From an uncultured Agathobaculum sp. (lineage in GTDB: Bacteria; Bacillota; Clostridia; Oscillospirales; Butyricicoccaceae): 64,000 nt of DNA. The notes below the pieces were generated by a model, which did not search any database, was not told the origin of the DNA, and was given only the letters and a program-made list of their open reading frames with translations. Both the position numbers and the translations under genes were made by a program. Where the stretch lies: NCBI GenBank assembly GCA_934504345.1, contig CAKSVR010000001.1:62001-126000 (forward strand), in the 5' to 3' direction. Positions 1-8,023 of the stretch are shown one piece after another; position 1 is the first letter of the stretch; each line of letters begins with the position of its first letter.

Positions 1-20
1 CCTCGCGTGCACCGGAGAAC
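1..20. repeat. End of a third copy of the long inverted-repeat element
   Basis: These 20 bases are identical to positions 9543-9562, the right outer end of the first complete element. The rest of this copy would lie outside the window to the left. It stops shortly before the terminator of the O-antigen-ligase-like gene, so this copy too sits in an intergenic space next to a gene 3' end. Confidence 0.7.
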
Positions 21-43
21 GGATGCGTAAATCAAAATTACTG

Positions 44-75
44 CAAAAAAAGAGAACCCTCTTTCGAGAGTTCTC
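44..75 (-). terminator. Rho-independent terminator after the O-antigen-ligase-like gene
   Basis: On the minus strand a 9-bp stem (positions 66-74 with 53-61, one G-T pair) closed by a GAAA loop is followed by a run of seven T. It begins a few bases after the stop codon at 82. Confidence 0.85.
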
Positions 76-81
76 AAAAAG

Positions 82-1680
82 TTACGTTTTTCGCTTGCGG
101 AAATACCCGAGGTACAGGATCGCTGCCGCCATGCTCCAGAAATAGGCCATCATGTACGGCACCTCGAAGATGTTCTCGAAGTAGCAGTGCACCAGCACGC
201 CGCACATTCCGGCGAACATGGATACCGCCAGCACGCGCGTGCGGTCGCCCTTGGTATAGCCGGTGCGGCCGATGGAGCGAAGGCTCCACAGCACCATGCC
301 GAACAGCAGCAGGATGAAGAACGCCAGACCGATATAACCCATCTCGACCAGCGTTTTCAGGTAGTAGTTATCCATGTAGAAGTAGGAAAAATCCTTGGTT
401 TCCTCGATGACCTTGTTCTGCATGGCTACTGCGCCGCCGAAGCGGCCGAGGCCGAAGCCCAGCCAGCGGTTGCTCTCCTCGAGCAGGTTAAGACCCTTGT
501 CCCAGCGCACCATACGGCCCGCGCGGCGGCTTGCCGCAACGTAATCCGCGGTGAACATATAGGTGATGCGGTTCGCGATGGACGGGATGGCCACCAGCGC
601 GCCGACACCGGCCACGCCCATCAGCGCGATAAGGCGGCGGTCAAGGAAGATGGAGAACACGATAACGGCCACGGCCAGACCTCCCCACGCTCCCTTGGAG
701 AACGTGAAGATGCAGCACAGGCACATCAGGCCGGTCGCGCAGACAGCCGACACCTTGAGCCACATTTTCTCGCTGTAATACGCCAGACCCGCCACCATCG
801 GTGCGAACAGCACCAGCAGGCTGCCCATGATGTTCGGGCTGCCTGTGAGCGAGTAGACGCGCGTGCGCACGCTTGCCTCGGTCTGGGAAACCCAGCTCGA
901 CGGGATCGGTGCGGCCACGATGAACTGATAGATGCCGTGCATCGTGATGCACAGCGCCATGACGATGAGCGCGCCGTAGAACACCCAGAAATCGCGGTCA
1001 TTCTCGATCAAACGGGTGACGAGGAAGAACCAGAACAGGTACTCCACCACTGCGCGATAACCCGCAACGGCGATAGACGTATTCGGGGACACCGCACACA
1101 TCAAAAAGAAGCCGACTGCGATGAACAGCAGCAGATAGGCATCCACCGGGGTGGCACGCGAGCCGAGCGGCGCGCGCTTCATCGCGATGTGCCACAGGAT
1201 GTACGCCAGTGCAGCCATCATCAGGCACTCGTCCCACACGGAGGCGACGAACGATGGGAGATACCCCGCATCCGACACCCAGCGGATGGCGGAATCGAGC
1301 GGCAGATACATCGCCAGACAGATGAGCAGCAGGCCGCGCACGCCGACAAAGCTGCACGCCCGTCCGATCACGCCGCCGCCCGCCGCACGGGCGATGGGCT
1401 TCCATATCGCCAGACACAGCCGATAGATCAGGCTGTTCGCCGCGATGTCGCCCAGCCGTTCGACCAAACGGCGCAGCGCCGCCAGAATGCGGGCGTAGAG
1501 GCTGTTCGCGGCGGTGCACAGCGGCGCCGCACAGAAGCGGTCCCACCAGCGGCGGAACGCCGAGTACGGATACGCAGCGCGGATGCGGTCAAAGAAGCCC
1601 GCGATAACACCGTTGTGGTACCATGCGCGCAGGCATACGAGCAGCCGCACGATCAGACTGTTTTCAAAAATCGCTTTCAT
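82..1680 (-). CDS. O-antigen ligase-like polytopic membrane protein
   Basis: A 532-residue membrane protein. Residues 1-100 are basic and amphipathic. About ten hydrophobic segments follow from residue ~105 to the C-terminus, with a large external loop around 370-440 (SRRAGRMVRWDKGLNLLEES, then the GLGRFGG motif) as in the Wzy_C / O-antigen ligase family. Family members polymerise glycans or transfer them from lipid carriers on the outer face of the membrane. In a Gram-positive cell the likely substrate is a surface polysaccharide or cell-wall polymer (inference). The ATG at 1680 lies five bases after the stop of the DUF4330 gene, with an AAGG site in the overlap, so the two are translationally linked. 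No glycosyltransferase genes are nearby, so the substrate cannot be told from context. Confidence 0.8.
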   Translation of the reverse strand: MKAIFENSLIVRLLVCLRAWYHNGVIAGFFDRIRAAYPYSAFRRWWDRFCAAPLCTAANSLYARILAALRRLVERLGDIAANSLIYRLCLAIWKPIARAAGGGVIGRACSFVGVRGLLLICLAMYLPLDSAIRWVSDAGYLPSFVASVWDECLMMAALAYILWHIAMKRAPLGSRATPVDAYLLLFIAVGFFLMCAVSPNTSIAVAGYRAVVEYLFWFFLVTRLIENDRDFWVFYGALIVMALCITMHGIYQFIVAAPIPSSWVSQTEASVRTRVYSLTGSPNIMGSLLVLFAPMVAGLAYYSEKMWLKVSAVCATGLMCLCCIFTFSKGAWGGLAVAVIVFSIFLDRRLIALMGVAGVGALVAIPSIANRITYMFTADYVAASRRAGRMVRWDKGLNLLEESNRWLGFGLGRFGGAVAMQNKVIEETKDFSYFYMDNYYLKTLVEMGYIGLAFFILLLFGMVLWSLRSIGRTGYTKGDRTRVLAVSMFAGMCGVLVHCYFENIFEVPYMMAYFWSMAAAILYLGYFRKRKT

Positions 1681-1685
1681 AGGCC

Positions 1686-2192
1686 TTAATTATCCGCGAT
1701 GTCCACGGTATCGATGATGCCGGTCGTTTCAAAATCGTTGGTCTTTACGATGTAGGTACGGCCTGCACGGACCTCCTGCGTGCCGATGGCCGGCGCAGGC
1801 GTGCCCTTGGAAACCTTGGTTTCGATGGTGAAGATGATGTCCTTCTTGTCCGGGTCGGTCGCGGTGACGATCTCACCGTCCGCGGTGGTGACCTGCTGCT
1901 GATACGGCTCGATCTTCATGTCCGTAATGGATGCGTTCATGTAGGAGTTGCCGCTTACCAGCGACTTGCCGACCTGACTGTTGCGCTCAGCCTCGGCAAC
2001 GAGGAACGGCGATGCACCGCGCACGCGCACGGTCATGGTGAGCGATACCTGCGGCGAAGCGACTTCCTTGATCTGCTTGGCAAACAGCTTGTAGCCCACG
2101 CCGCCGACTACGGCGATGGCTGCGACCAGCACCAGCAGATCGACAACATTGATGATGCCGAACAGCTTGCCCTTTTCGTTGATGATCTTCAT
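1686..2192 (-). CDS. DUF4330 family single-pass membrane protein
   Basis: A protein of 168 residues starting MKIINEKGKLFG. One membrane segment (residues ~12-32, VVDLLVLVAAIAVVGGVGYK) is followed by a ~135-residue extracytoplasmic beta-rich domain. The start was set at the ATG at 2192 because GGAGG lies just upstream; the in-frame ATGs further out would place that site inside the coding region. The family has no established function and often sits beside polysaccharide polymerase-like genes, as here. It may be an accessory of the downstream O-antigen-ligase-like protein (inference from coupling). Confidence 0.8.
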   Translation of the reverse strand: MKIINEKGKLFGIINVVDLLVLVAAIAVVGGVGYKLFAKQIKEVASPQVSLTMTVRVRGASPFLVAEAERNSQVGKSLVSGNSYMNASITDMKIEPYQQQVTTADGEIVTATDPDKKDIIFTIETKVSKGTPAPAIGTQEVRAGRTYIVKTNDFETTGIIDTVDIADN

Positions 2193-2234
2193 AAATTCCT
2201 CCATTGGTAAATGATTTGCGTATTTCACTGCACC

Positions 2235-2263
2235 ATTATACCATAGAGTAGGTTAAAAGTTAA
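2235..2263 (-). promoter_or_regulatory. Sigma-A-type promoter for the DUF4330/O-antigen-ligase-like operon
   Basis: The minus strand reads TTAACT (2258-2263), a 17-bp spacer, then TATAAT (2235-2240) with an upstream TGG. The start codon is 43 bp downstream. The remaining stretch 2264-2423 holds no gene or repeat that I can see. Confidence 0.65.
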
Positions 2264-2423
2264 GGCAATACCGCATAATTCATCAAGAGAAATTTGCGAG
2301 TAAATTTTGCGTACTGATGCGGCGCGATTTTGCAGGAATACTTGGTGTATTACAAAAAATCGCAACAAAATCAGCACACAAAATTTCCGCAAAGTTCCGC
2401 AGATGCAATTGTGCGGGATTGCC

Positions 2424-2642
2424 TCAGGTGTTATCTTTGTGTAGCAGCAAATCGGCCAGAAAGCACCGGAACTCCGGTTTTCCGCCGTTTCCTGTGCTCT
2501 CTCCCGCCGCCTCCTCGCAGGTGATGGAAAACGCCGTACACCACCACGCCGCGCGGGCATTCTGCGGCGCAAACGCCGACCAGAACAGCACGATGCACGC
2601 CGTCAGCACCGCCGCGAGCGCCTTTCTATCCTGTTTATCCAT
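2424..2642 (-). CDS. Small secreted or membrane protein of unknown function
   Basis: A 72-residue protein beginning MDKQDRKALAAV. Residues 9-25 are hydrophobic and are followed by NARA-AWW, which fits a signal-peptide cleavage site; it could equally be a short membrane anchor. The mature part would be about 40 residues with three cysteines (WWC, ITCEE, FRCF). The ATG at 2642 has AGGCGG seven bases upstream, inside the 3' arm of a hairpin. It lies downstream of ispE on the same strand. I do not recognise a family, so this is a plausible but unproven gene. Confidence 0.5.
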   Translation of the reverse strand: MDKQDRKALAAVLTACIVLFWSAFAPQNARAAWWCTAFSITCEEAAGESTGNGGKPEFRCFLADLLLHKDNT

Positions 2643-2648
2643 AACAAA

Positions 2649-2693
2649 ACCGCCTTTCCGCATCTGGTGAACTCAGTATGCCCGAAAGGCGGT
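2649..2693. promoter_or_regulatory. Hairpin between ispE and the small downstream gene, covering its ribosome binding site
   Basis: A 10-bp inverted repeat, ACCGCCTTTC (2649-2658) and GAAAGGCGGT (2684-2693), is separated by 25 bases. On the minus strand the 3' arm contains the AGGCGG site of the small gene and is followed by TTTTGTT. It may be a leaky ispE terminator, a translational lock, or both. On the plus strand it is followed by CTTTTAT. Confidence 0.5.
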
Positions 2694-2705
2694 CTTTTAT
2701 ACCGT

Positions 2706-3608
2706 TTAATTGTAGATCTCGGTCAAAAATGTATCCGCAAAGCGGCGGCGCAGCATTTTCTCTGCGGTCCTTGCGCGGTTCTCGTCCGAGAACAGGCCGT
2801 ACACGGTCGGGCCCGAGCCGCTCATCAGCGTGCCGTCCGCGCCGTTTTCGGTCAGGAACGACTTGATCTCGCCGATCTGGCGGCGCTTGACTGCCGTCAC
2901 CGTTTCCATCACGTTGCACAGGCGGCCGCAGATGCCCTCGTAGTCGCCCTGCTCGAGCGCGGCGATCATGCCCTTGGTATCCGGATGCGTGAGGATGTCC
3001 ACGCTGTCTATCTCCTGATAGACCTCCTTGGTCGGCACCGCGAACGGCGGCTTGCACAGCACGACCCAGCAGTGCGGCATTTCCGGCAGGGCGCTCAGCT
3101 CCTCGCCGATGCCGCGTGCCAGCATAGTGCCGCCGCGCAGACAGAACGGCACATCCGCGCCGAGCTTCAGTCCCATTTCGCACAGCTCGTCATCCGTGAG
3201 GCCCGCCTCGTGCAGCGCGTTCAGCGCCCGCAGCACCGCCGCCGCATCCGCCGAGCCGCCCGCGAGTCCGGCCGCCATCGGGATGCGCTTCTCGATGTGG
3301 ATCTCGCAGGTTTCGAGCAGCACGCCGGTCTGCTTGTAGAACAGCTCCGCCGCGCGGTACGCCAGATTGCGCTCGTCGGTCGGCAGGAACGGCAGACTGC
3401 ACGTTAAGACGATGCCGCGCGGCTTTTTCTCGCCGTGCGTAACGGTAACGCGCACCGTATCGTGCAGCGCCACCGACTGCATCACCATTTCGACCGTGTG
3501 GTAGCCGTCCTCGCGCCGTCCGGTCACATCCAGCGTTAAATTGATCTTCGCACGCGCCCGTACATCCGTGCTGGCGTGCGTGATTTCCTGTTTTTTTCCA
3601 AAAAGCAT
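2706..3608 (-). CDS. ispE: 4-diphosphocytidyl-2-C-methyl-D-erythritol kinase
   Basis: Catalyses ATP-dependent phosphorylation of 4-diphosphocytidyl-2-C-methyl-D-erythritol in the non-mevalonate isoprenoid pathway in the cytoplasm. It is a GHMP kinase: the N-terminal strand RARAKINLTLDVTGRREDGYH holds the substrate Lys and Asp, and the ATP loop reads PMAAGLAGGSADAAA near residue 100. A C-terminal GSGPTVYGLF motif is present. The 300-residue length is normal. I chose the ATG at 3608 (AAAGG ten bases upstream) over an in-frame TTG two codons earlier that would be too close to that site. It follows the PHP phosphatase gene by 24 bp and is probably in one operon with it. Confidence 0.95.
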   Translation of the reverse strand: MLFGKKQEITHASTDVRARAKINLTLDVTGRREDGYHTVEMVMQSVALHDTVRVTVTHGEKKPRGIVLTCSLPFLPTDERNLAYRAAELFYKQTGVLLETCEIHIEKRIPMAAGLAGGSADAAAVLRALNALHEAGLTDDELCEMGLKLGADVPFCLRGGTMLARGIGEELSALPEMPHCWVVLCKPPFAVPTKEVYQEIDSVDILTHPDTKGMIAALEQGDYEGICGRLCNVMETVTAVKRRQIGEIKSFLTENGADGTLMSGSGPTVYGLFSDENRARTAEKMLRRRFADTFLTEIYN

Positions 3609-3632
3609 TGTCAATCAGCCTTTATTTTGTAA

Positions 3633-4436
3633 TTATCCCAGTTTTATCCGCACCGGTCTGCGTTCGCGGAACACCGTAACGTGCGTGAAGCCCGCCTCGA
3701 ATGCATTCTTCATGCAGTCATTCACGCCGCGCCCAACGGTATCCAGCGTGTGCGAATCCGAGCCGATGGAGATGCGTTCGCCGCCCATGCGCTTATACTC
3801 GTACAGGATATTCTGCGGCGGGCCGACCTTTTTCTGCCAGCCCGCAATGCCGGCAGCGTTCAGCTCGAGCGCATAGCCGTGCTCGATGCACGAGCGCAGC
3901 ACCTGCTCCACCCGATCCATGAACTGGTCGAACGACGGGATATAATCGCCGTGCTTCATCACGCGCAGCGGATAATCGATATGCGCCAGCACATCAAAGC
4001 CGCCGTGCTCCTCCATCAGCAATACCTGATCGAAATATTCGTGCAGAAAGGCATCGCAGTCCATGTTCGGGAAGTCGTGAAAGTAAATATCGAGGTCGTT
4101 CGGCATCGCGTGCAGCGAACCGATGACCATATCGAGCGGATGGTTCTTTACGAAATCGTCCGCCGCCGGTTCAGCGTGTATCTGGCCGATCTCGATACCG
4201 GCCAGCACCTCGATGCCGCCGTTCCCGGCAGGACGGCGCTTCGCCCAGACATCGCGCACGCAGGCCTCCGGGTCGCGGTTGTCGCGCGTGCCGCCCGCCC
4301 GCAGAAAGTCCAGATGGTCGGTGATGCCGATGATGTCCAGCCCAGCCTGTTCACAGGCGTTGATCTTGTCCTCAATGGTCTGCGGATACTGGGCATCCTC
4401 CGAGTATCCGGTGTGCATATGCAGATCGACCCGCAT
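3633..4436 (-). CDS. PHP-family phosphoesterase, histidinol-phosphatase type
   Basis: A 267-residue metal-dependent PHP-domain enzyme. The metal ligand motifs are all visible: DLHMHTGYSEDA at the N-terminus, GITDHLDF near residue 40, VIGSLHAM near 100, DVLAHIDYP near 150 and IGSDSHTLDTVG near 225. HisK/HisJ-type members hydrolyse histidinol phosphate to histidinol in histidine synthesis. No other his gene is here, so the exact substrate is inferred. The AGGAGG site of this gene overlaps the TGA stop of the CPBP protease gene upstream, which indicates translational coupling. ispE follows. Confidence 0.85.
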   Translation of the reverse strand: MRVDLHMHTGYSEDAQYPQTIEDKINACEQAGLDIIGITDHLDFLRAGGTRDNRDPEACVRDVWAKRRPAGNGGIEVLAGIEIGQIHAEPAADDFVKNHPLDMVIGSLHAMPNDLDIYFHDFPNMDCDAFLHEYFDQVLLMEEHGGFDVLAHIDYPLRVMKHGDYIPSFDQFMDRVEQVLRSCIEHGYALELNAAGIAGWQKKVGPPQNILYEYKRMGGERISIGSDSHTLDTVGRGVNDCMKNAFEAGFTHVTVFRERRPVRIKLG

Positions 4437-4448
4437 AGGCGTTCCTCC

Positions 4449-5342
4449 TCACATAAAGTTGATTGCCGTTTCGGCAAAGCACGCGATGATAATGCAGATC
4501 ATGCCCGGATTGCCCAGCACGGCGTTCATCGCCGGAGCGCACGGGCCGTGCAGCCAGACCTGCTCTTTCCGGCCGCGCACGAGCAGCACCACGCTGCATA
4601 CCGCCATTACCAGCCAGAACACGCCGAGCAGCGCCGAGGCCCACAGCGCATCGGGCAGCAGTGACGGCACGACCGAGCCGGTGAAGTTGAACAGCATATG
4701 CAGCATCACCGAGGTTCGCAGCATACCGGTGCGATAATACGCATACGCCAGCAGCAGACCGAGCGCGAAAGCGTAGAAGAACTGCTCCATATTCGCGTGG
4801 TACAGGCCGAACAGCAGCGCCGAAATGAATGCGGCCGGTTTCTGTCCATAGCGCGCCAGCCGGCCGGCCAGCAGGCCGCGGAACACCAGCTCCTCGCACA
4901 GCGGGCCGATGATGCACGCGCCCAGCACGATAATGCTCATCGGAAGCTGATCGAACATATCGTCCACCATCGTCACCGGCTCACGCCCGGTCAGGCCGTA
5001 GGCCAGCTCGTTCAGGCTCGAACCGATGATCGAGCCGAACCACATCAGGCCGCAGCCGATGACATACCAGCGGCCCAGCCGCCGTGCGCCTGCCTTTTCC
5101 TTACAGAACGGCAGCGGCGGCGTTTTCCGCCACAGACAGAACAGGACAGGCAGTGAAACCGCGTAATGTCCGACCAGTATCAGCAGATAATACACGGATT
5201 CCGGCATATAGAACGGCAGAACGTATCCGTCCAGCCAGTAAACGCCGTACTGCCACACATACGACCACAGCAGCACCGCCAGCAGGGAAAATCCCAGCCT
5301 CGAACAGTATTTCCGCTCCTGCGGGAGATCGATTTGCTCCAT
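4449..5342 (-). CDS. CPBP family intramembrane metalloprotease
   Basis: A 297-residue protein with about eight membrane segments. The CAAX-protease/bacteriocin-processing (CPBP, Abi) signature is complete: EELVFRG in the middle, YHANMEQ next, and HMLFNF towards the end supply the Glu and His residues of the catalytic site. Such proteins cleave membrane substrates or protect against bacteriocins; the substrate here is unknown. The start was set at the ATG at 5342, preceded by TGAGGG; upstream in-frame codons would run through the ackA terminator. It leads the cpbp-php-ispE operon. Confidence 0.88.
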   Translation of the reverse strand: MEQIDLPQERKYCSRLGFSLLAVLLWSYVWQYGVYWLDGYVLPFYMPESVYYLLILVGHYAVSLPVLFCLWRKTPPLPFCKEKAGARRLGRWYVIGCGLMWFGSIIGSSLNELAYGLTGREPVTMVDDMFDQLPMSIIVLGACIIGPLCEELVFRGLLAGRLARYGQKPAAFISALLFGLYHANMEQFFYAFALGLLLAYAYYRTGMLRTSVMLHMLFNFTGSVVPSLLPDALWASALLGVFWLVMAVCSVVLLVRGRKEQVWLHGPCAPAMNAVLGNPGMICIIIACFAETAINFM

Positions 5343-5361
5343 AAAAATTCCCTCACGGGGC

Positions 5362-5390
5362 AAAAACGGAGGCGGAGCTTGCCGCCCCGC
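5362..5390 (-). terminator. Probable terminator after ackA
   Basis: On the minus strand a GC-rich stem (core GGCGG/CCGCC, loop CAAGCT, extended by a G-T and G-C pair) is followed by GTTTTTG, 20 bp after the ackA stop and before the CPBP start. Confidence 0.6.
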
Positions 5391-5412
5391 CCCCATATAA
5401 TGCCGGTTTTGA

Positions 5413-6624
5413 TTACTGAGCCTTGGCTTCGTTTACCAGACGCTCGGTGTCCTTGGCGATCATAAGCTCCTCGTTGGTCGGAATGACCAGAACGCGAACG
5501 CGAGCCCAGTCGATGGAAATATCCATCTGCTTGCCGCGGTACTTGTTCTTCTCCGGGTCGATCTTGATGCCGAGGTACTCGAGGTGCTCGCAGACATCCC
5601 AGCGAACCGAGCGGTCGTTCTCGCCTACGCCTGCGGTGAAGATGATCGCATCTACGCCGCCCATCTCGGCAACGTAAGAACCGATGATCTTCTTAACAGA
5701 CAGGTTGAACATATCCTTAGCCAGCGCTGCACGCGCGTTGCCGTCAGCAACAGCAGCATCCAGATCGCGGAAGTCGGAGGATACGCCGGAGATACCCAGC
5801 ATACCGGACTTCTTGTTCAGGATGTTGATGACTTCATGTGCATCCATGTGCTCGTGCTCAGCAAGGAACTCGATGATAGCCGGGTCGATGTTGCCGGCAC
5901 GGGTGCCCATCGGCAGACCGTCCAGCGGAGTGAAGCCCATGGAGGTATCAAAGCTCTTGCCGCCGTTGATGGCACAGATGGAAGAACCATTGCCGAGGTG
6001 GCAGGTGATCAGGCGCAGCTCCTCGAGCGGACGGCCGAGCATCTCGGCAGCCTGCTGGGAAACGTACTTGTGGCTGGTGCCATGGAAGCCGTAGCGGCGG
6101 ATCTTGTACTTCTCGTAATACTCATACGGTACTGCGTACATATAGTGGGACTGCGGCATGGTCTGATGGAATGCGGTATCGAATACTGCGACCATCGGAA
6201 CATCCGGGCCCATAACCTCGCGGCAAGCCTCGATGCCGGTCAGGTTCGGCGGGTTGTGAAGCGGTGCCAGCGGTACGCAGTCCTCGATCGCCTTGAGGAC
6301 CTTCTCGGTGATGATAACGCTGTCCGAGAAGAACTCGCCGCCGTGTACAACGCGGTGGCCGACTGCGTCGATCTCGCTCATGGAGGAGATAACGCCCTTT
6401 TCGGGATCGAGCAGAATGTTGATAACAGACTGGATCGCTTCCTTGTGAGTCGGCATTGCGATGTCGAACTTGAACTTCTCATCGGTCTTGTTGCCGGTGT
6501 GAGTCAGCACGCCGTCGATGCCGATGCGCTCGCACAGGCCCTTCGCCATTACCTCGCCCGATTCAGTGTCGAGCAGCTGGTACTTCAGCGAAGAACTGCC
6601 AGCGTTGATTACCAATACTTTCAT
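5413..6624 (-). CDS. ackA: Acetate kinase
   Basis: Interconverts acetate + ATP and acetyl phosphate + ADP, the ATP-yielding last step of acetate fermentation. The protein has 403 residues (family ~400). Signature motifs in order are INAGSSSLKYQ at the N-terminus, HRVVHGGE near residue 85, HLGNGSSICAINGG near 205, DTSMGFTPLDGLPMGTR near 220 and the C-terminal FTAGVGEN. The ATG at 6624 has AGGGAG upstream; the longer reading frame extends into the leader. Phosphotransacetylase is not adjacent. The gene is divergent from tmcAL, whose enzyme also activates acetate. Confidence 0.96.
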   Translation of the reverse strand: MKVLVINAGSSSLKYQLLDTESGEVMAKGLCERIGIDGVLTHTGNKTDEKFKFDIAMPTHKEAIQSVINILLDPEKGVISSMSEIDAVGHRVVHGGEFFSDSVIITEKVLKAIEDCVPLAPLHNPPNLTGIEACREVMGPDVPMVAVFDTAFHQTMPQSHYMYAVPYEYYEKYKIRRYGFHGTSHKYVSQQAAEMLGRPLEELRLITCHLGNGSSICAINGGKSFDTSMGFTPLDGLPMGTRAGNIDPAIIEFLAEHEHMDAHEVINILNKKSGMLGISGVSSDFRDLDAAVADGNARAALAKDMFNLSVKKIIGSYVAEMGGVDAIIFTAGVGENDRSVRWDVCEHLEYLGIKIDPEKNKYRGKQMDISIDWARVRVLVIPTNEELMIAKDTERLVNEAKAQ

Positions 6625-6701
6625 TTGCAAAAACTCCCTTATGCCGTATTTGGCGGCTTGCATAAAGCCGCGGAAGCCTATATAATAATGCTATATTTTA
6701 T

Positions 6702-6730
6702 ATTCTACACGATTTTCTATAAATGCACAA
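6702..6730 (-). promoter_or_regulatory. ackA promoter
   Basis: The minus strand reads TTGTGC (6725-6730), 17 bp, TAGAAT (6702-6707). The ~75-base leader contains a 7-bp hairpin, GCGGCTT/AAGCCGC, just upstream of the ribosome binding site. Confidence 0.65.
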
Positions 6731-6790
6731 CCCCTTTTTCGAGGTTTTTACCTCGAGAAGCCCTGTCATCCCGCTGAAAGGAGCACCGCC

Positions 6791-7957
6791 ATGACCGTCT
6801 GCGGCATCACCGCCGAATACAACCCGTTCCACACGGGACACCTGCACCACATCACCGAAACGCGGCGCATTCTAGGCGAAAATGCCGTTATCGTGTGTGT
6901 GATGAGCGGCAATTTCGTCCAGCGCGGCGACTTTGCCGTGCTCGACAAGTACGCCCGCGCCGAGATGGCGGTGCGCTGCGGCGCCGACCTTGTTGCGGAA
7001 CTGCCGCTCGCGGCGGCGCTGTCCTCGGCGGAGAGCTTCGCCCGCGGCGCGGTCGAAACGCTGCACGCGCTCGGCTGCGATACCGTGTCATTCGGCGCGG
7101 AAACGGCAGATACAGACCTGCTCCTGCGGGCCGCTGCTGCGCTGAACGCCCTGCCGATGGAGGGAGCTCCGACTGCACCGCACCTGTCCTACGCCGCCCG
7201 CCGGCAGGAGGAGCTCAGCAGGATCGACAAACAGGCCGCCGCTCTTTTGGACAACCCCAACAATACCCTCGCGGTGGAATACTGCCGCGCGATGCACCCG
7301 TTCGGGATGCGCCCTCTTGCGGTGCTCCGGCAGGGCGCAGCGCACGATGCAAATGCGCCGAACAGCGGCTTTGCCTCGGCCAGCCTGCTGCGAACGCACC
7401 TGAGAGCCGGAGATCTCGCGTTCTGTGCGCCGTTCCTGCCGCCGCCGTGCCGCGCGGTGTGGAACGAGGCCGTCAGCCGCGGCGAAGCACCGGTGCTGCT
7501 GCCCGAGGATACGCTGCTGGCGCTGCTGCGGACAGCGCTGTATCAGGGACGGCTGTCCACCGGCTCGGCAGACGGCTTTGACGAACGGCTGCAAAAGGCC
7601 GTATACGCCGCACATTCGTTCTCGGATGCCGTAGAAAAGGCACGGACACGCCGTTTTCCGGCGGCGCGGGTGCGCCGCACGCTGCTGCGCGCGGCACTCG
7701 ACATCGAGGCGGATGCATCCGTGTCCCCGGCGTATCTGCGCGTGCTGGCGCTCGGCCCGCGCGGGCGCTCTGTGCTGAAAACCGCTTCCCTGCCCGTTAT
7801 CGTCAAACCGGTGACGGAAAAACGCCTGCCCGAAAATCTGCAAACGGCGCTCTGCCGCGATGCCTTCGCGGACGACCTGTTCGCGCTGGCGCTCCCCTCT
7901 CCGGCGCTCCGAACCGGCGGCGGACATTTCCGCAAAACACCGTTCTGTCTGCGCTGA
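6791..7957 (+). CDS. tmcAL: tRNA(Met) cytidine acetate ligase TmcAL
   Basis: TmcAL uses ATP and acetate to form acetyl-AMP and acetylates the wobble cytidine of elongator tRNA-Met. The N-terminus carries the nucleotidyltransferase HxGH-type signature GITAEYNPFHTGHLHHI, then VMSGNFVQRGDFAVLDKYAR, both hallmarks of this family. The length of 388 residues is near normal. The ATG at 6791 has GAAAGGAGC upstream. It is divergent from ackA, and both enzymes use acetate, so shared control of acetate use is an attractive idea (inference). Confidence 0.93.
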   Translation: MTVCGITAEYNPFHTGHLHHITETRRILGENAVIVCVMSGNFVQRGDFAVLDKYARAEMAVRCGADLVAELPLAAALSSAESFARGAVETLHALGCDTVSFGAETADTDLLLRAAAALNALPMEGAPTAPHLSYAARRQEELSRIDKQAAALLDNPNNTLAVEYCRAMHPFGMRPLAVLRQGAAHDANAPNSGFASASLLRTHLRAGDLAFCAPFLPPPCRAVWNEAVSRGEAPVLLPEDTLLALLRTALYQGRLSTGSADGFDERLQKAVYAAHSFSDAVEKARTRRFPAARVRRTLLRAALDIEADASVSPAYLRVLALGPRGRSVLKTASLPVIVKPVTEKRLPENLQTALCRDAFADDLFALALPSPALRTGGGHFRKTPFCLR

Positions 7958-7958
7958 A

Positions 7959-7987
7959 TTGACAATCCCCTCGATTTGCTTTACAAT
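7959..7987 (+). promoter_or_regulatory. Strong promoter for the DUF554 gene
   Basis: TTGACA (7959-7964), exactly 17 bp, TACAAT (7982-7987). It begins directly after the tmcAL stop codon and is 36 bp upstream of the DUF554 start. Confidence 0.8.
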
Positions 7988-8023
7988 TACTTTAGCATTG
8001 TAAAGTGAAACGAGGGGATTTTT

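Noticed and set aside
3633..4436. Histidine biosynthesis cluster
   Set aside because: Only the PHP-type phosphatase is here; no other his gene flanks it.
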